Assembly: GCA_964490845.1 (NCBI GenBank)
Contig: CAZBED010000005.1
Span: 124,001 to 188,000, forward strand
DNA: 64,000 bases
From: JADJSS01 sp964490845
Lineage (GTDB): Bacteria; Bacteroidota; Bacteroidia; Chitinophagales; JADIYW01
Direction: 5' to 3'
Shown: positions 36,672 to 44,670 of the stretch, piece by piece
Numbering within the stretch: position 1 is the stretch's first letter
Layout of the letters: every line of letters begins with the position of its first letter
The notes under the pieces: model-generated
The model's database searches: none
What the model was told of the DNA's origin: nothing
Seen by the model: the letters and a program-made list of their open reading frames with translations, nothing else
Program-made: the position numbers and the translations under genes

Positions 36672-38006
36672 TTAAGACTTACCCAAGATTAGAATACGAA
36701 TAGAAACAATCGACCAAATTGTTAGTAATATCGTTGCTATAACACTAGTAGGAACAATAACAAAAAGCATGGGTGGTGAGTAGGGTAAAAACTGATGTAC
36801 ACAACCACGTAATACATAAAAACCTACCGCTACTAGCCACCATTTCACATCGATATCCGGAATAATGGAGGCTAGTGGAATCACAAACATAAGATACCAG
36901 GGCAAAAGCCTATGAATAAAGAAGCAAAAATAAATCAGTATAAAAGCTGAAGTTATCTGAATCAACCCGGAAATATCAATTTTTTTTCGATTTTGTAAAA
37001 ATAGACCAAATACAAGAATACAAAGTAATATGGCGAGAATACGAAAGAAAAGAATGACCTTTTCCTGCTGAATGTTTGCATTTACAGTACTTCTCCAGAT
37101 TTCCAGCGCCAGAGCTGACAACGAGCCGGATGGACGCATCTCACCAGCATATTGAAACGGAGCCAAAAAAGAGTATGGATGAAAAATACACCAACAAACC
37201 AAACAGACACCAACAATACACGTCCACAGCAATGCTTTCTGTTTATTTTTTTTAAGAAGTACCAAAAAAGCAACAGCAAGAAATGGAAAATATAAAAACT
37301 TTGAAGCCAAAGCCAGAATAGTGAATAAAGCAGATACAACGGATTTGCCCTTATTTGCATAATCTAGCATTAACATGGTAAAAAAAACTGCAACAATATC
37401 ATTATGTCCCTGAGCGGCTATTTCAAACAAACAAACAGAAGATAATAAAAACGGGTAAAGATAATTCCTTTTACGAATTAAGTAAAATAATAGAATTACA
37501 AACAGAACAATGATAACTTTATTCAGAAAAATAGCTTGAGTAACGGATGACATACTCACAGGCAGTAATGAGCTTAATAATAAAACAGGACCATATACAC
37601 TTGGAACCTGCTGGTAAAGCGGGGAAACGTATTCATGAAATCTGTTTTTAAAGCCTGAGTTGAATGTTTCCAGAATATATGGATCATGGCCATTTCTAGC
37701 AAATTCACCATAGTATATATAGCTATACAAATCGTTAGTAGTTAGAGGAGGACAAATAAGCAGAAAAAATAGAGCACTGTAAATTTTCCAATCGACAATA
37801 AATTTGAACGATTTAAGTTTAATCAAATCAAATGAACCTATCGTGACAAAGAAAATGGCAGTAGCCATATCAAGAGAAATGAAAACCCCTGAAAATATAT
37901 CAGGATAGTTACCATCAACGACAAACGATCCCGTAATCCAAAAACGCAACCATCCTGCGAGTGAAAAAAGTATAGAGCCAGTTAAAATTTTAGAGGTTGC
38001 ATTCAT
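36672..38006 (-). CDS. GT-C glycosyltransferase, MptB-like (polyprenol-phosphate-mannose type)
   Basis: A 444-residue membrane protein with about eleven helices. The first large outside loop reads TTNDLYSYIYYGEFARNGHDPY and then VPSVYGPV, which matches the D-x-YSY...G-x-DPY...YGP pattern of DUF2029/MptA-MptB mannosyltransferases; the Asp is the likely catalytic acid. GHNDIVAVFF is another family signature. The start at 38006 (ATG) is preferred over TTG at 38045. The gene appears richer in A+T than its neighbours and is flanked by AT-rich spacers, so it may be a late acquisition. Mannose as donor sugar is inferred. Confidence 0.78.
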   Translation of the reverse strand: MNATSKILTGSILFSLAGWLRFWITGSFVVDGNYPDIFSGVFISLDMATAIFFVTIGSFDLIKLKSFKFIVDWKIYSALFFLLICPPLTTNDLYSYIYYGEFARNGHDPYILETFNSGFKNRFHEYVSPLYQQVPSVYGPVLLLSSLLPVSMSSVTQAIFLNKVIIVLFVILLFYLIRKRNYLYPFLLSSVCLFEIAAQGHNDIVAVFFTMLMLDYANKGKSVVSALFTILALASKFLYFPFLAVAFLVLLKKNKQKALLWTCIVGVCLVCWCIFHPYSFLAPFQYAGEMRPSGSLSALALEIWRSTVNANIQQEKVILFFRILAILLCILVFGLFLQNRKKIDISGLIQITSAFILIYFCFFIHRLLPWYLMFVIPLASIIPDIDVKWWLVAVGFYVLRGCVHQFLPYSPPMLFVIVPTSVIATILLTIWSIVSIRILILGKS

Positions 38007-38081
38007 ACGATGAAACGATAAAATGAAATAGTACAGTATAAACAATAAATAAGAATGTATTTAAACATTTAAACAATGATA

Positions 38082-38089
38082 CAAATATA
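38082..38089 (-). promoter_or_regulatory. Candidate -7 element (TATATTTG) for the MptB-like gene
   Basis: Exact TAnnTTTG on the minus strand, 75 bases before the ATG at 38006. A chance match is possible because the region is very AT-rich. Confidence 0.3.
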
Positions 38090-38242
38090 TTCTCATTCTG
38101 GCTACAGACATCATTTTTTTATGTACATTTTATAAATTTTCAGCAGTGCAGCACACAAAATAAAGTAAATAATTAAAAGATATTTTAGGCGTAAAAATTT
38201 CAATAAAAAAGTCTTGTTACTAAATTAATTAATTAATAATAT

Positions 38243-38262
38243 TTATACTCATATGAGTATAA
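38243..38262. repeat. Perfect 20-bp palindrome (TTATACTCAT and its complement)
   Basis: TTATACTCAT at 38243-38252 is followed directly by ATGAGTATAA, its exact reverse complement, with no loop. The lack of a loop favours a protein-binding operator over a hairpin terminator. It lies about 60 bases past the end of the cbb3 block and 240 bases before the MptB-like start. Confidence 0.55.
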
Positions 38263-38322
38263 TAATCAATATATGTTGAATGCCTATTTATTCATACACT
38301 TGTAAACCTGCACCATTACAGA

Positions 38323-39039
38323 TTAATGTTTGCGGCAGCAATCCGCTTCCGTACCCTGATGGGTATGTTGCATCTCCGGGCTGATATACGGAATTCCTAA
38401 ATTCAGGCCTCTCAAAATCAGCAGTACTGCCATGATTCCTACAAATACGGGTACCGACTTGCGCATCCGGTTGCGCAACTGTACAGAAACAAACTTGCCC
38501 ATAACGGTTACGGTAATCATTACCGGAAATGTTCCTAACCCGAATGCCGCCATAAACAAGGCACTCTGCCACACATGTCCGGTAGCTACCGCGCCCGCGA
38601 TAGCCATATATACGAGGCCGCAGGGCAAAAACCCATTCAGAAAACCAATGAAAATATATGAATAGAATTGTTTGTCCTTTTTCAAGAGGTTGCCCAATGC
38701 CTGTTTAATGAAATTGGTGAAGGCGCTGATATACGATTTGTTGTTGTCGAGGTATTTGGAAAAGAACAGAAAAAAAAGAATGAGCACACCGAGCGCGATG
38801 GATAGAAATTGCTGGTAGCCGCCTATAAAAAATTGTCTTCCTACCAGTCCGAACAACACACCCATTGAAGCATAAGCAGTCATCCGGCCAAAGTTGTACA
38901 GTAAAATAAAAAGAAGACGTTGCCATTTTGGTTTATCATATACCGGCAGCGACAAAGCTATCGGGCCGCACATTCCGACACAATGAAAACTGCCCAGAAT
39001 TCCAATCATAAAACCGGCTGCCATGACAGAATAGAGCAT
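38323..39039 (-). CDS. SafE/TauE-like membrane protein of the cbb3 cluster
   Basis: A 238-residue protein with six or seven membrane helices. The N-terminal GSFHCVGMCGPIALSLP is the mark of the sulfite exporter TauE/SafE-like group linked to cytochrome oxidase and copper handling (CcoI-associated, DsbD-like fold). The paired Cys in HCVGMCG may bind copper. The last residues include histidines and cysteines (QHTHQGTEADCCRKH), also suited to metal binding. The start overlaps the ccoH stop by one base. I infer a role in copper supply for the oxidase. Confidence 0.85.
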   Translation of the reverse strand: MLYSVMAAGFMIGILGSFHCVGMCGPIALSLPVYDKPKWQRLLFILLYNFGRMTAYASMGVLFGLVGRQFFIGGYQQFLSIALGVLILFFLFFSKYLDNNKSYISAFTNFIKQALGNLLKKDKQFYSYIFIGFLNGFLPCGLVYMAIAGAVATGHVWQSALFMAAFGLGTFPVMITVTVMGKFVSVQLRNRMRKSVPVFVGIMAVLLILRGLNLGIPYISPEMQHTHQGTEADCCRKH

Positions 39040-39476
39040 TACCGTGCGTTGTAAGATTGTTCAGAATAATAGGGTTTATTGTTGCTTTTCCAGCTTAACT
39101 GAACAGTATAAAGCCCCTTGGTTAATAAAGTTCCGGAAATCAACTGGAGGCCGTTTGCATCAGGTTGCAATGCCAGCCTGAGGTCTTTTTTTTCATCAGA
39201 TGGGCGCAAAAAATAAATCTTACCCTCAGTTATATTTTGTGCCGCTGCAACGGGAATTCGTATCTTCACCATACCTGCTGAATCTGATACAGACAACTGC
39301 CCCTGTAACTGATTCAGGTTATTCTTTCCGTCTATTACCTGCTGATAGGCCAGTTCCTTCACATAATAGTTTTTATCCTGCATCTCGTTCGTCTGTCTGG
39401 AAGAAATATAAACCATCCCCAGCATAGCCACTACAAAAGCGATGTACACCAACATTATGCGATATCCCCAGTTCAT
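39039..39476 (-). CDS. ccoH: FixH/CcoH-like cbb3 oxidase assembly protein
   Basis: A 145-residue protein with one N-terminal helix (residues 7-25) and an outside domain. MNWGYRIMLVYIAFVVAMLGMVYIS followed by KNYYVKELAYQQVIDG is the FixH pattern (the YYxxELxYQxxID element). CcoH helps assemble or stabilise the cbb3 oxidase. It lies 12 bases after ccoG and overlaps the next gene by one base. Confidence 0.9.
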   Translation of the reverse strand: MNWGYRIMLVYIAFVVAMLGMVYISSRQTNEMQDKNYYVKELAYQQVIDGKNNLNQLQGQLSVSDSAGMVKIRIPVAAAQNITEGKIYFLRPSDEKKDLRLALQPDANGLQLISGTLLTKGLYTVQLSWKSNNKPYYSEQSYNAR

Positions 39477-39488
39477 CCGTCGTGTTTA

Positions 39489-40892
39489 TTATATAAATGG
39501 TCCTAAAAAACTTGTTTTAATAGTCTGTATCTTTTCTCCTCCCCTATACACAGCTATTTTAATATTGTTCTTTCGGCTGTGTATTGCTTTTTTATCCAAG
39601 ATAATAAAAAATGTCGCTTCGTTCAGGCTTTCTTTTTTCAGGTTGAGAGCATGGCCACCAATTAACTTAATCTCACCCTTAACATCTTCCAGTTTTAGCT
39701 GTACCGCGAATTCTTTATTGGTTTTATTTATGATTTTTGCATTATACAGATTACTCAGCTTATTCTCCGGCAATTCCTGATATAATTGTCCTGCGGTGCG
39801 GGTGATATGGGCATCCACATCTTTTCGGGTAACTAATAATACCGTAAGTATAGCCAGCAATACCACTAATAATGCGGTATATGCTTTTATCTTAGGTGTA
39901 AAGGTCAATTTTTTGCCTTCTGCAATTCCGTTCTCAGAGGCATAGCGGATAAGTCCTTTCGGCAACCCCACTTTTTCCATCATAAAATCACAGGCATCAA
40001 TACAAGCCGTACAGTTAGTACAATCCAGTTGCGTACCATTCCGGATGTCAATGCCAGTAGGGCAAACATTGACACATTGATGGCAGTCTATACAATCGCC
40101 GGCAGTACGTACTTCATTTTTTTTGAACTTCGCTCGATTCTCCCCGCGTTTGTAGTCATAGGCTACGAGCATGGTATCTTTATCAAACAACACACCCTGC
40201 AACCTGCCGTAGGGACATATAGTAGTACAGACCAGTTCTCGGACAAATGCAAATACTCCATAAAACATTGCGGTAAAGGCAATCAAGCCGCCAAATAGCG
40301 CGAGATGTTCGGAAAGAGGCTCTTCAATGATTTTAATCAGCCTGTTCACTCCGAATATATAAGCGAGAAAGGTGTTGGCAATCAGAAAAGCAATGAATAC
40401 AAAAATCAGGTGCTTCAGTAGTTTCTTTCCTATTTTTTTAGCTGTCCACTTTCCGTTATCCATCAATTTCTGTTCCGCCGGCGAACCTTCAATCAGCCAT
40501 TCAATCGGACGAAATATCAATTCCATAAAAACGGTCTGCGGGCATACCCATCCGCAAAACAATCTTCCGTACACTACTGTAAACAATGCGATGAATATGA
40601 TGAACGCAATCATAGCAATTGCAAAAATGTAAAAATCCTGAGGCCAAAAAATTTTACTGAACAGGATAAACTTCCCTTCTGGAATATTAAACTGTACAAA
40701 TGGCATTCCGTTTACCTTAATAAACGGAAGGCCAAAAAATACCAGTAAATAAAATATGGTTAGAATATTTCTGTAGTTGTAAAACCTACCATGAGGTTTA
40801 AGGGCATATACCCAGTTGCGTGCGCCTTTTTCTGTAACAGTACTGACTCTGTCTCTGTATGATTCGGAGGGCTGCAATTCATCTAAATCCAT
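39489..40892 (-). CDS. ccoG: Cytochrome c oxidase accessory protein CcoG (FixG/RdxA)
   Basis: A membrane-bound iron-sulphur protein that supports copper delivery and maturation of cbb3 oxidase. The 467 residues carry about five helices, the quinol/ferredoxin-like loop GRLFCGWVCPQTVFME, a second pair in CTTICPYGRLQ, and two [4Fe-4S] motifs in CIDCHQCVNVCPTGIDIR and CTNCTACIDACD. The C-terminal Ig-like domain (about residues 375-465) is present. The start is one base after the ccoP stop. Confidence 0.96.
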   Translation of the reverse strand: MDLDELQPSESYRDRVSTVTEKGARNWVYALKPHGRFYNYRNILTIFYLLVFFGLPFIKVNGMPFVQFNIPEGKFILFSKIFWPQDFYIFAIAMIAFIIFIALFTVVYGRLFCGWVCPQTVFMELIFRPIEWLIEGSPAEQKLMDNGKWTAKKIGKKLLKHLIFVFIAFLIANTFLAYIFGVNRLIKIIEEPLSEHLALFGGLIAFTAMFYGVFAFVRELVCTTICPYGRLQGVLFDKDTMLVAYDYKRGENRAKFKKNEVRTAGDCIDCHQCVNVCPTGIDIRNGTQLDCTNCTACIDACDFMMEKVGLPKGLIRYASENGIAEGKKLTFTPKIKAYTALLVVLLAILTVLLVTRKDVDAHITRTAGQLYQELPENKLSNLYNAKIINKTNKEFAVQLKLEDVKGEIKLIGGHALNLKKESLNEATFFIILDKKAIHSRKNNIKIAVYRGGEKIQTIKTSFLGPFI

Positions 40893-40893
40893 G

Positions 40894-42042
40894 TTATTTT
40901 GTTTTTGTGGAATCCACAGAGGCTGTCGCTCCGGTTGATTCTACATACAGTTCGCCTTGTTTTTCTTTTGCCCCCGGAGGATTCGTACCTTTTAGTGATT
41001 CAATAAAACTTGCCAGTTCAGCAATCTGAGTTGGAGAAAAATCATCTTTCCAGGGTTTCATACCTTTTTCCACCCATCCGTATTTGATGGATTTAAAAAC
41101 ATCTTTGATGGAACCGCCATGTATCCAATAGGCATCTGTCAGATTAGGCCCGACGCCGCCTTGTCCTTTATCGCCGTGACAGGCTGCGCAGTTCATTGCA
41201 AAAAGTTTGCCGCCCCCTTCAATACCGGCTGCATCCAGCATAGCAACTGAATTTTCATCCACCTGATTACCCTGAAGTTTAAGTAAAGAGTCCTGCTGCG
41301 CCTGCGCTGCTTTCATTTCAATTTCAAATTCTTCAATTTGCATCGGGGCGGAATGGACAACATGATATCTGTACAGATAAATCATCGCAAATATGATAGT
41401 GGCAATGAAACTCACCGTAAACCAAGGCGGTGTGATATTGTCTAACTCACGGATGCCGTCATAATTATGGCCGGTATCCATGTTACCTTCATCGTCGAGC
41501 GGTTTGAACTGATTGATGGTTTCCCAAAATGATTTTTCCTTTTTAGCTTCCGGACTGGATTTTCTGTATTCTTCGATTCCTGTCAAAAAGCGAAGTGCTT
41601 TGATAAAGAAAAAGATGATGGCTACCTCTATCAATATGATGATTGAGAAACCATAAAAATATAATTTAGGCGTCCAGTCTGAAGCAGCAGGTGCAGGTGC
41701 CGCTGCTGTCGCCCCCCCCTGAGCAAAAGCACTAAATGTCAGCAGCAAGAACCCAATGAACAACACTGCATTTTTCGCACTGCCTCCTGTTTTCGGTTTA
41801 TTATGCTTGTACAATTCAATCGCATTATTGACGGTTGCAGCCAATACCATTATAATTAATAGCAACACAACGGCAACTGTGCACAGAACGGTATTTACAG
41901 AAAGGGTAAGTCCGCCCGATGCAGCTGCTGCAACAGGAGGAGTGGCGGCTGCTGCCTGTGCAAACACGGCAGAGGAAGACAGCAATCCCAAAGACATCAA
42001 TAAGGATGCTTTAATTTTATCATTTAGGTTATTTATTTTCAT
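40894..42042 (-). CDS. ccoP: cbb3-type cytochrome c oxidase subunit CcoP
   Basis: A membrane-anchored cytochrome c that feeds electrons to the CcoN core. The 382 residues have a signal-like N-terminus (ends VFAQ), a helix near 55-75, a second signal-like segment (GFLLLTFSAFAQ, about 97-108), a helix near 130, the cbb3 N-terminal domain with YDGIRELDNITPPWF, and a single heme site CAACH at 285-289. Classical CcoP has two heme sites; only one is seen here. The axial Met is probably in GMKPW. It lies between ccoQ and ccoG. Confidence 0.94.
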   Translation of the reverse strand: MKINNLNDKIKASLLMSLGLLSSSAVFAQAAAATPPVAAAASGGLTLSVNTVLCTVAVVLLLIIMVLAATVNNAIELYKHNKPKTGGSAKNAVLFIGFLLLTFSAFAQGGATAAAPAPAASDWTPKLYFYGFSIIILIEVAIIFFFIKALRFLTGIEEYRKSSPEAKKEKSFWETINQFKPLDDEGNMDTGHNYDGIRELDNITPPWFTVSFIATIIFAMIYLYRYHVVHSAPMQIEEFEIEMKAAQAQQDSLLKLQGNQVDENSVAMLDAAGIEGGGKLFAMNCAACHGDKGQGGVGPNLTDAYWIHGGSIKDVFKSIKYGWVEKGMKPWKDDFSPTQIAELASFIESLKGTNPPGAKEKQGELYVESTGATASVDSTKTK

Positions 42043-42084
42043 CTGAATTGATTTTAGTATTTATAAGAAAATGGTATGCCTGAC

Positions 42085-42261
42085 TTATTTATCATTGGCT
42101 TCACTTTCCAGTGGAATATTTTTCATATGGTCAATGAATCCGCTGTCGGCTTTCCAAACCCACACAGAAACGATCAGAAAAAATGCCACGAAAAGCAACA
42201 GGGAAGTCAACGGATAGATACTTACCCCTGTTATTGTTTCCAAATAATTTATAAATTTCAT
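42085..42261 (-). CDS. ccoQ: cbb3 oxidase subunit CcoQ (58 aa)
   Basis: Found by reading the 250-base gap between ccoNO and ccoP. It encodes 58 residues starting MKFINYLETITGVSIYPL, with one membrane helix (SLLLFVAFFLIVSVWVW) and an acidic tail (IPLESEANDK). Position and topology are those of CcoQ/FixQ, a small subunit that stabilises the CcoP interaction. It is 37 bases after ccoNO and 42 bases before ccoP. Confidence 0.88.
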   Translation of the reverse strand: MKFINYLETITGVSIYPLTSLLLFVAFFLIVSVWVWKADSGFIDHMKNIPLESEANDK

Positions 42262-42298
42262 ACACGTGTTTTAATCTGTTTAAAAATACTTACTGCCA

Positions 42299-44428
42299 TT
42301 AATTTGCAACGGATGCTTTTTGCTCACCCTTAATATCTTTCCCCAGGCGTTGCAGATAGGCTATCAGGGCAATAATTTCCTTATTGCTGCTGATTTCAAT
42401 CTTATCCATTTGCAATTTGTATTTGATCTTTTCTGCCTGCATCTTCAAATCTTCATTTGCTTTTGCCTCATAGCCAGCCTCGTAAGGGACTCCCAATTGG
42501 CGCATGGCATGGATTTTTGAATTCGTTGATGCAAGGTCAATCTCTCTCTCATATAACCAAGGATATTTTGGCATTACAGAACCAGGTGACATGGACGTTG
42601 GATCGAGCATGTGGTTAAAATGCCAGCTGTCCGGGTATTTTCCTCCCACTCTTGCCAAATCCGGACCAGTTCGTTTACTTCCCCATTGGAATGGATGGTC
42701 GTATACAAATTCACCGGCTTTGGAGTATTCTCCATAGCGCATCACCTCATATCTGAAAGGTCGAATCATCTGTGAGTGGCAGGTATAGCAACCTTCTCTT
42801 ACGTAAATATCCCTTCCCTGCAATTCCAGCGGCGTGTAAGGTTTTACACTGGCTATCGTCGGAATATTAGACTTTACAAGGAATGTAGGAATTAATTCAA
42901 AAATACCTCCTAAGGCAACCACCAATAGACTCATGACCAATAATAAAATCGGTTTTCTTTCGATGACACTGTGCCAGAATGTTTTTCCGGTAGTAACATA
43001 CGTTTTAGGCAGTGCAGCAGCTTCCGCCTCTTCACTTTCTACAAATGTTCCCTGTTTAGCCGTTTTTATCAGGTTGTAAATCATTACAAATACCCCTAAC
43101 AAGTATACTGTACCACCAACCGCTCTCATGATATAAAATGGAACGGTTGTTTGTACGATATCTATAAACTGATATTGCAACTGACCTTCCGGCGTAAATG
43201 CCTTATACATGAAATAAGAGCGGAATGCAGCCCAATACATCGGTATGGCGTATAAGATGATACCCAATGTGCCAATCCAGAAGTGTGTACCAGCCAGTTT
43301 TTTAGAGAACAAATTGGTTTTAAACAGCCTTGGTATCAGCCAGTACATCATACCAAATGTCAGGAATCCGTTCCAGCCCAAAGCACCTATGTGAACGTGC
43401 GCAATCGTCCAGTCGCTGTAGTGCGAGATGGCATTGACATTTTTCAACGACAACATTGGACCTTCAAAAGTAGACATACCATAGCAGGTTACCCCAACCA
43501 CGAAGAACTTCAGAATAGGATCTTCCCGAACCTTATCCCAAGCGCCTCGTAAGGTAAACAAGCCGTTCAGCATACCACCCCAGCTAGGCAGGATCAGCAT
43601 GATAGAAAACACAGTACCTAATGACTGAGCCCATTCTGGAAGCGCTGTATATAATAAATGGTGAGGGCCTGCCCAAATATATAAGAAAATCAAGGACCAA
43701 AAGTGCACGATACTCAATCGGTAGGAATATACCGGCCTGTTAGCAGCTTTTGGAATGAAGTAATACATCAATCCCAAATACGGAGTCGTTAAGAAGAATG
43801 CCACCGCATTATGTCCATACCACCACTGTACCAATGCATCCTGAACGCCGGCATAAGCGGAATAACTTTTCATCCAGGAAAAAGGCAACTCCATGGAATT
43901 TACGATGTGCAGCATGGCCACCGTTACCCAGGAAGCAATGAAAAACCATATAGCAACATACAAATGGCGCTCTCTTCGGGTGAGAATAGTACCAAACATA
44001 TTGACACCAAACACCACCCAAACCAATGTAATGGCAATATCAATCGGCCATTCTAGTTCAGCGTATTCTTTTCCTGTGGTATATCCGGCCATTAACGAGA
44101 CGGCTGCTGCTACGATAATTAGTTGCCATCCCCAAAAATGAATATTTCCCAGCACATTACTGAACATTTTTGTTTTTAAGAGCCTCGGAAGTGCATAATA
44201 AATGGCAGTAAAAATACCATTGCCCACAAATGCAAAGATAACGGCATTCGTGTGCACCGGGCGCATACGGCCAAAAGTGATGGCTGCCATATCTAAATTT
44301 AAGATGGGAAATGCTAACTGAAAGGCGATCACTACCCCTACCAGCATACCTACTGCTCCCCAAAAAATTGTTGCGATAGCAAAATATTTTGGCAATCGGT
44401 TGTCGTAACTAAAGCGTTCTAATTCCAT
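42299..44428 (-). CDS. ccoN: cbb3-type cytochrome c oxidase, fused CcoN-CcoO
   Basis: The catalytic core of the high-affinity oxidase, 709 residues. The CcoN part (about 1-480) has twelve helices with the heme and copper ligands His59, His206, His256-His257, His344 and His346. A short linker rich in Glu/Ala (ESEEAEAAAL) and another helix join it to the CcoO part, a membrane cytochrome c with heme site C547-YT-C550-H551 in REGCYTCHSQMIRP. Fusion of N and O is common in Bacteroidota. It starts six bases after ccoS. Confidence 0.97.
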   Translation of the reverse strand: MELERFSYDNRLPKYFAIATIFWGAVGMLVGVVIAFQLAFPILNLDMAAITFGRMRPVHTNAVIFAFVGNGIFTAIYYALPRLLKTKMFSNVLGNIHFWGWQLIIVAAAVSLMAGYTTGKEYAELEWPIDIAITLVWVVFGVNMFGTILTRRERHLYVAIWFFIASWVTVAMLHIVNSMELPFSWMKSYSAYAGVQDALVQWWYGHNAVAFFLTTPYLGLMYYFIPKAANRPVYSYRLSIVHFWSLIFLYIWAGPHHLLYTALPEWAQSLGTVFSIMLILPSWGGMLNGLFTLRGAWDKVREDPILKFFVVGVTCYGMSTFEGPMLSLKNVNAISHYSDWTIAHVHIGALGWNGFLTFGMMYWLIPRLFKTNLFSKKLAGTHFWIGTLGIILYAIPMYWAAFRSYFMYKAFTPEGQLQYQFIDIVQTTVPFYIMRAVGGTVYLLGVFVMIYNLIKTAKQGTFVESEEAEAAALPKTYVTTGKTFWHSVIERKPILLLVMSLLVVALGGIFELIPTFLVKSNIPTIASVKPYTPLELQGRDIYVREGCYTCHSQMIRPFRYEVMRYGEYSKAGEFVYDHPFQWGSKRTGPDLARVGGKYPDSWHFNHMLDPTSMSPGSVMPKYPWLYEREIDLASTNSKIHAMRQLGVPYEAGYEAKANEDLKMQAEKIKYKLQMDKIEISSNKEIIALIAYLQRLGKDIKGEQKASVAN

Positions 44429-44434
44429 AATATA

Positions 44435-44593
44435 TTACTTGGTTGGTTTATTAATTGTATCATCAAATAAAATTCTTCTTGAAGGGGAATAATCATCTTC
44501 AAACTGGCCATCGCGAACACTCCACAAAAAGGCGACTAAAAATCCACCGGCTATAAAGAGACTGACTGCTAACAATAATATGATTACATTCAT
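44435..44593 (-). CDS. ccoS: cbb3 oxidase maturation protein CcoS (52 aa)
   Basis: A 52-residue protein read directly between ccoI and ccoNO: MNVIILLLAVSLFIAGGFLV then AFLWSVRDGQFEDDYSPSRRI. The helix followed by AFLWSVRxGQFDD is the CcoS signature. CcoS is needed for heme b and copper insertion into CcoN. It is the first gene after the FNR-box promoter at 44609-44653, with a 15-base leader. Confidence 0.93.
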   Translation of the reverse strand: MNVIILLLAVSLFIAGGFLVAFLWSVRDGQFEDDYSPSRRILFDDTINKPTK

Positions 44594-44608
44594 AACTTTT
44601 ATTCTTTA

Positions 44609-44616
44609 CAAAAGTA
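44609..44616 (-). promoter_or_regulatory. -7 element (TACTTTTG) of the ccoS-ccoNOQP operon
   Basis: Exact TAnnTTTG on the minus strand, 15 bases before the ccoS ATG. Expected start of transcription is near 44603. Confidence 0.65.
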
Positions 44617-44637
44617 TTAATTTCATTTATTTTATAC

Positions 44638-44653
44638 ATTGACAGCTGTCAAT
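44638..44653 (-). promoter_or_regulatory. FNR/Crp-type box (TTGACAGCTGTCAA) upstream of ccoS
   Basis: A perfect 16-bp palindrome with the TTGA-N6-TCAA core used by Crp/Fnr regulators. Its centre is about 42 bases before the predicted start, the class II activator position. A weaker copy (ATGA-N6-TCAT) lies at 44661-44674 at the ccoI 3' end. Confidence 0.7.
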
Positions 44654-44670
44654 TTTAATTATGACTTTTA

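Larger units (their letters stand above)
38007..38322. other. AT-rich spacer of 316 bp without a gene
   Basis: No coding sequence is visible on either strand. The spacer holds a candidate -7 element for the MptB-like gene (38082-38089) and a perfect 20-bp palindrome (38243-38262). Confidence 0.6.

Noticed and set aside
38288..38572. Minus-strand frame of 94 codons at the end of the SafE-like gene
   Set aside because: It overlaps the SafE-like gene in another frame, has no family features, and is a shadow of a well-supported gene.
42076..42333. Plus-strand frame of 85 codons across the ccoQ region
   Set aside because: It is antisense to ccoQ and ccoNO; the minus-strand reading gives recognisable CcoQ.
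44638..44653. The ccoS palindrome as a possible terminator of ccoI
   Set aside because: There is no loop, no T run follows on the minus strand, and its core and distance to the -7 box fit a Crp/Fnr site better.
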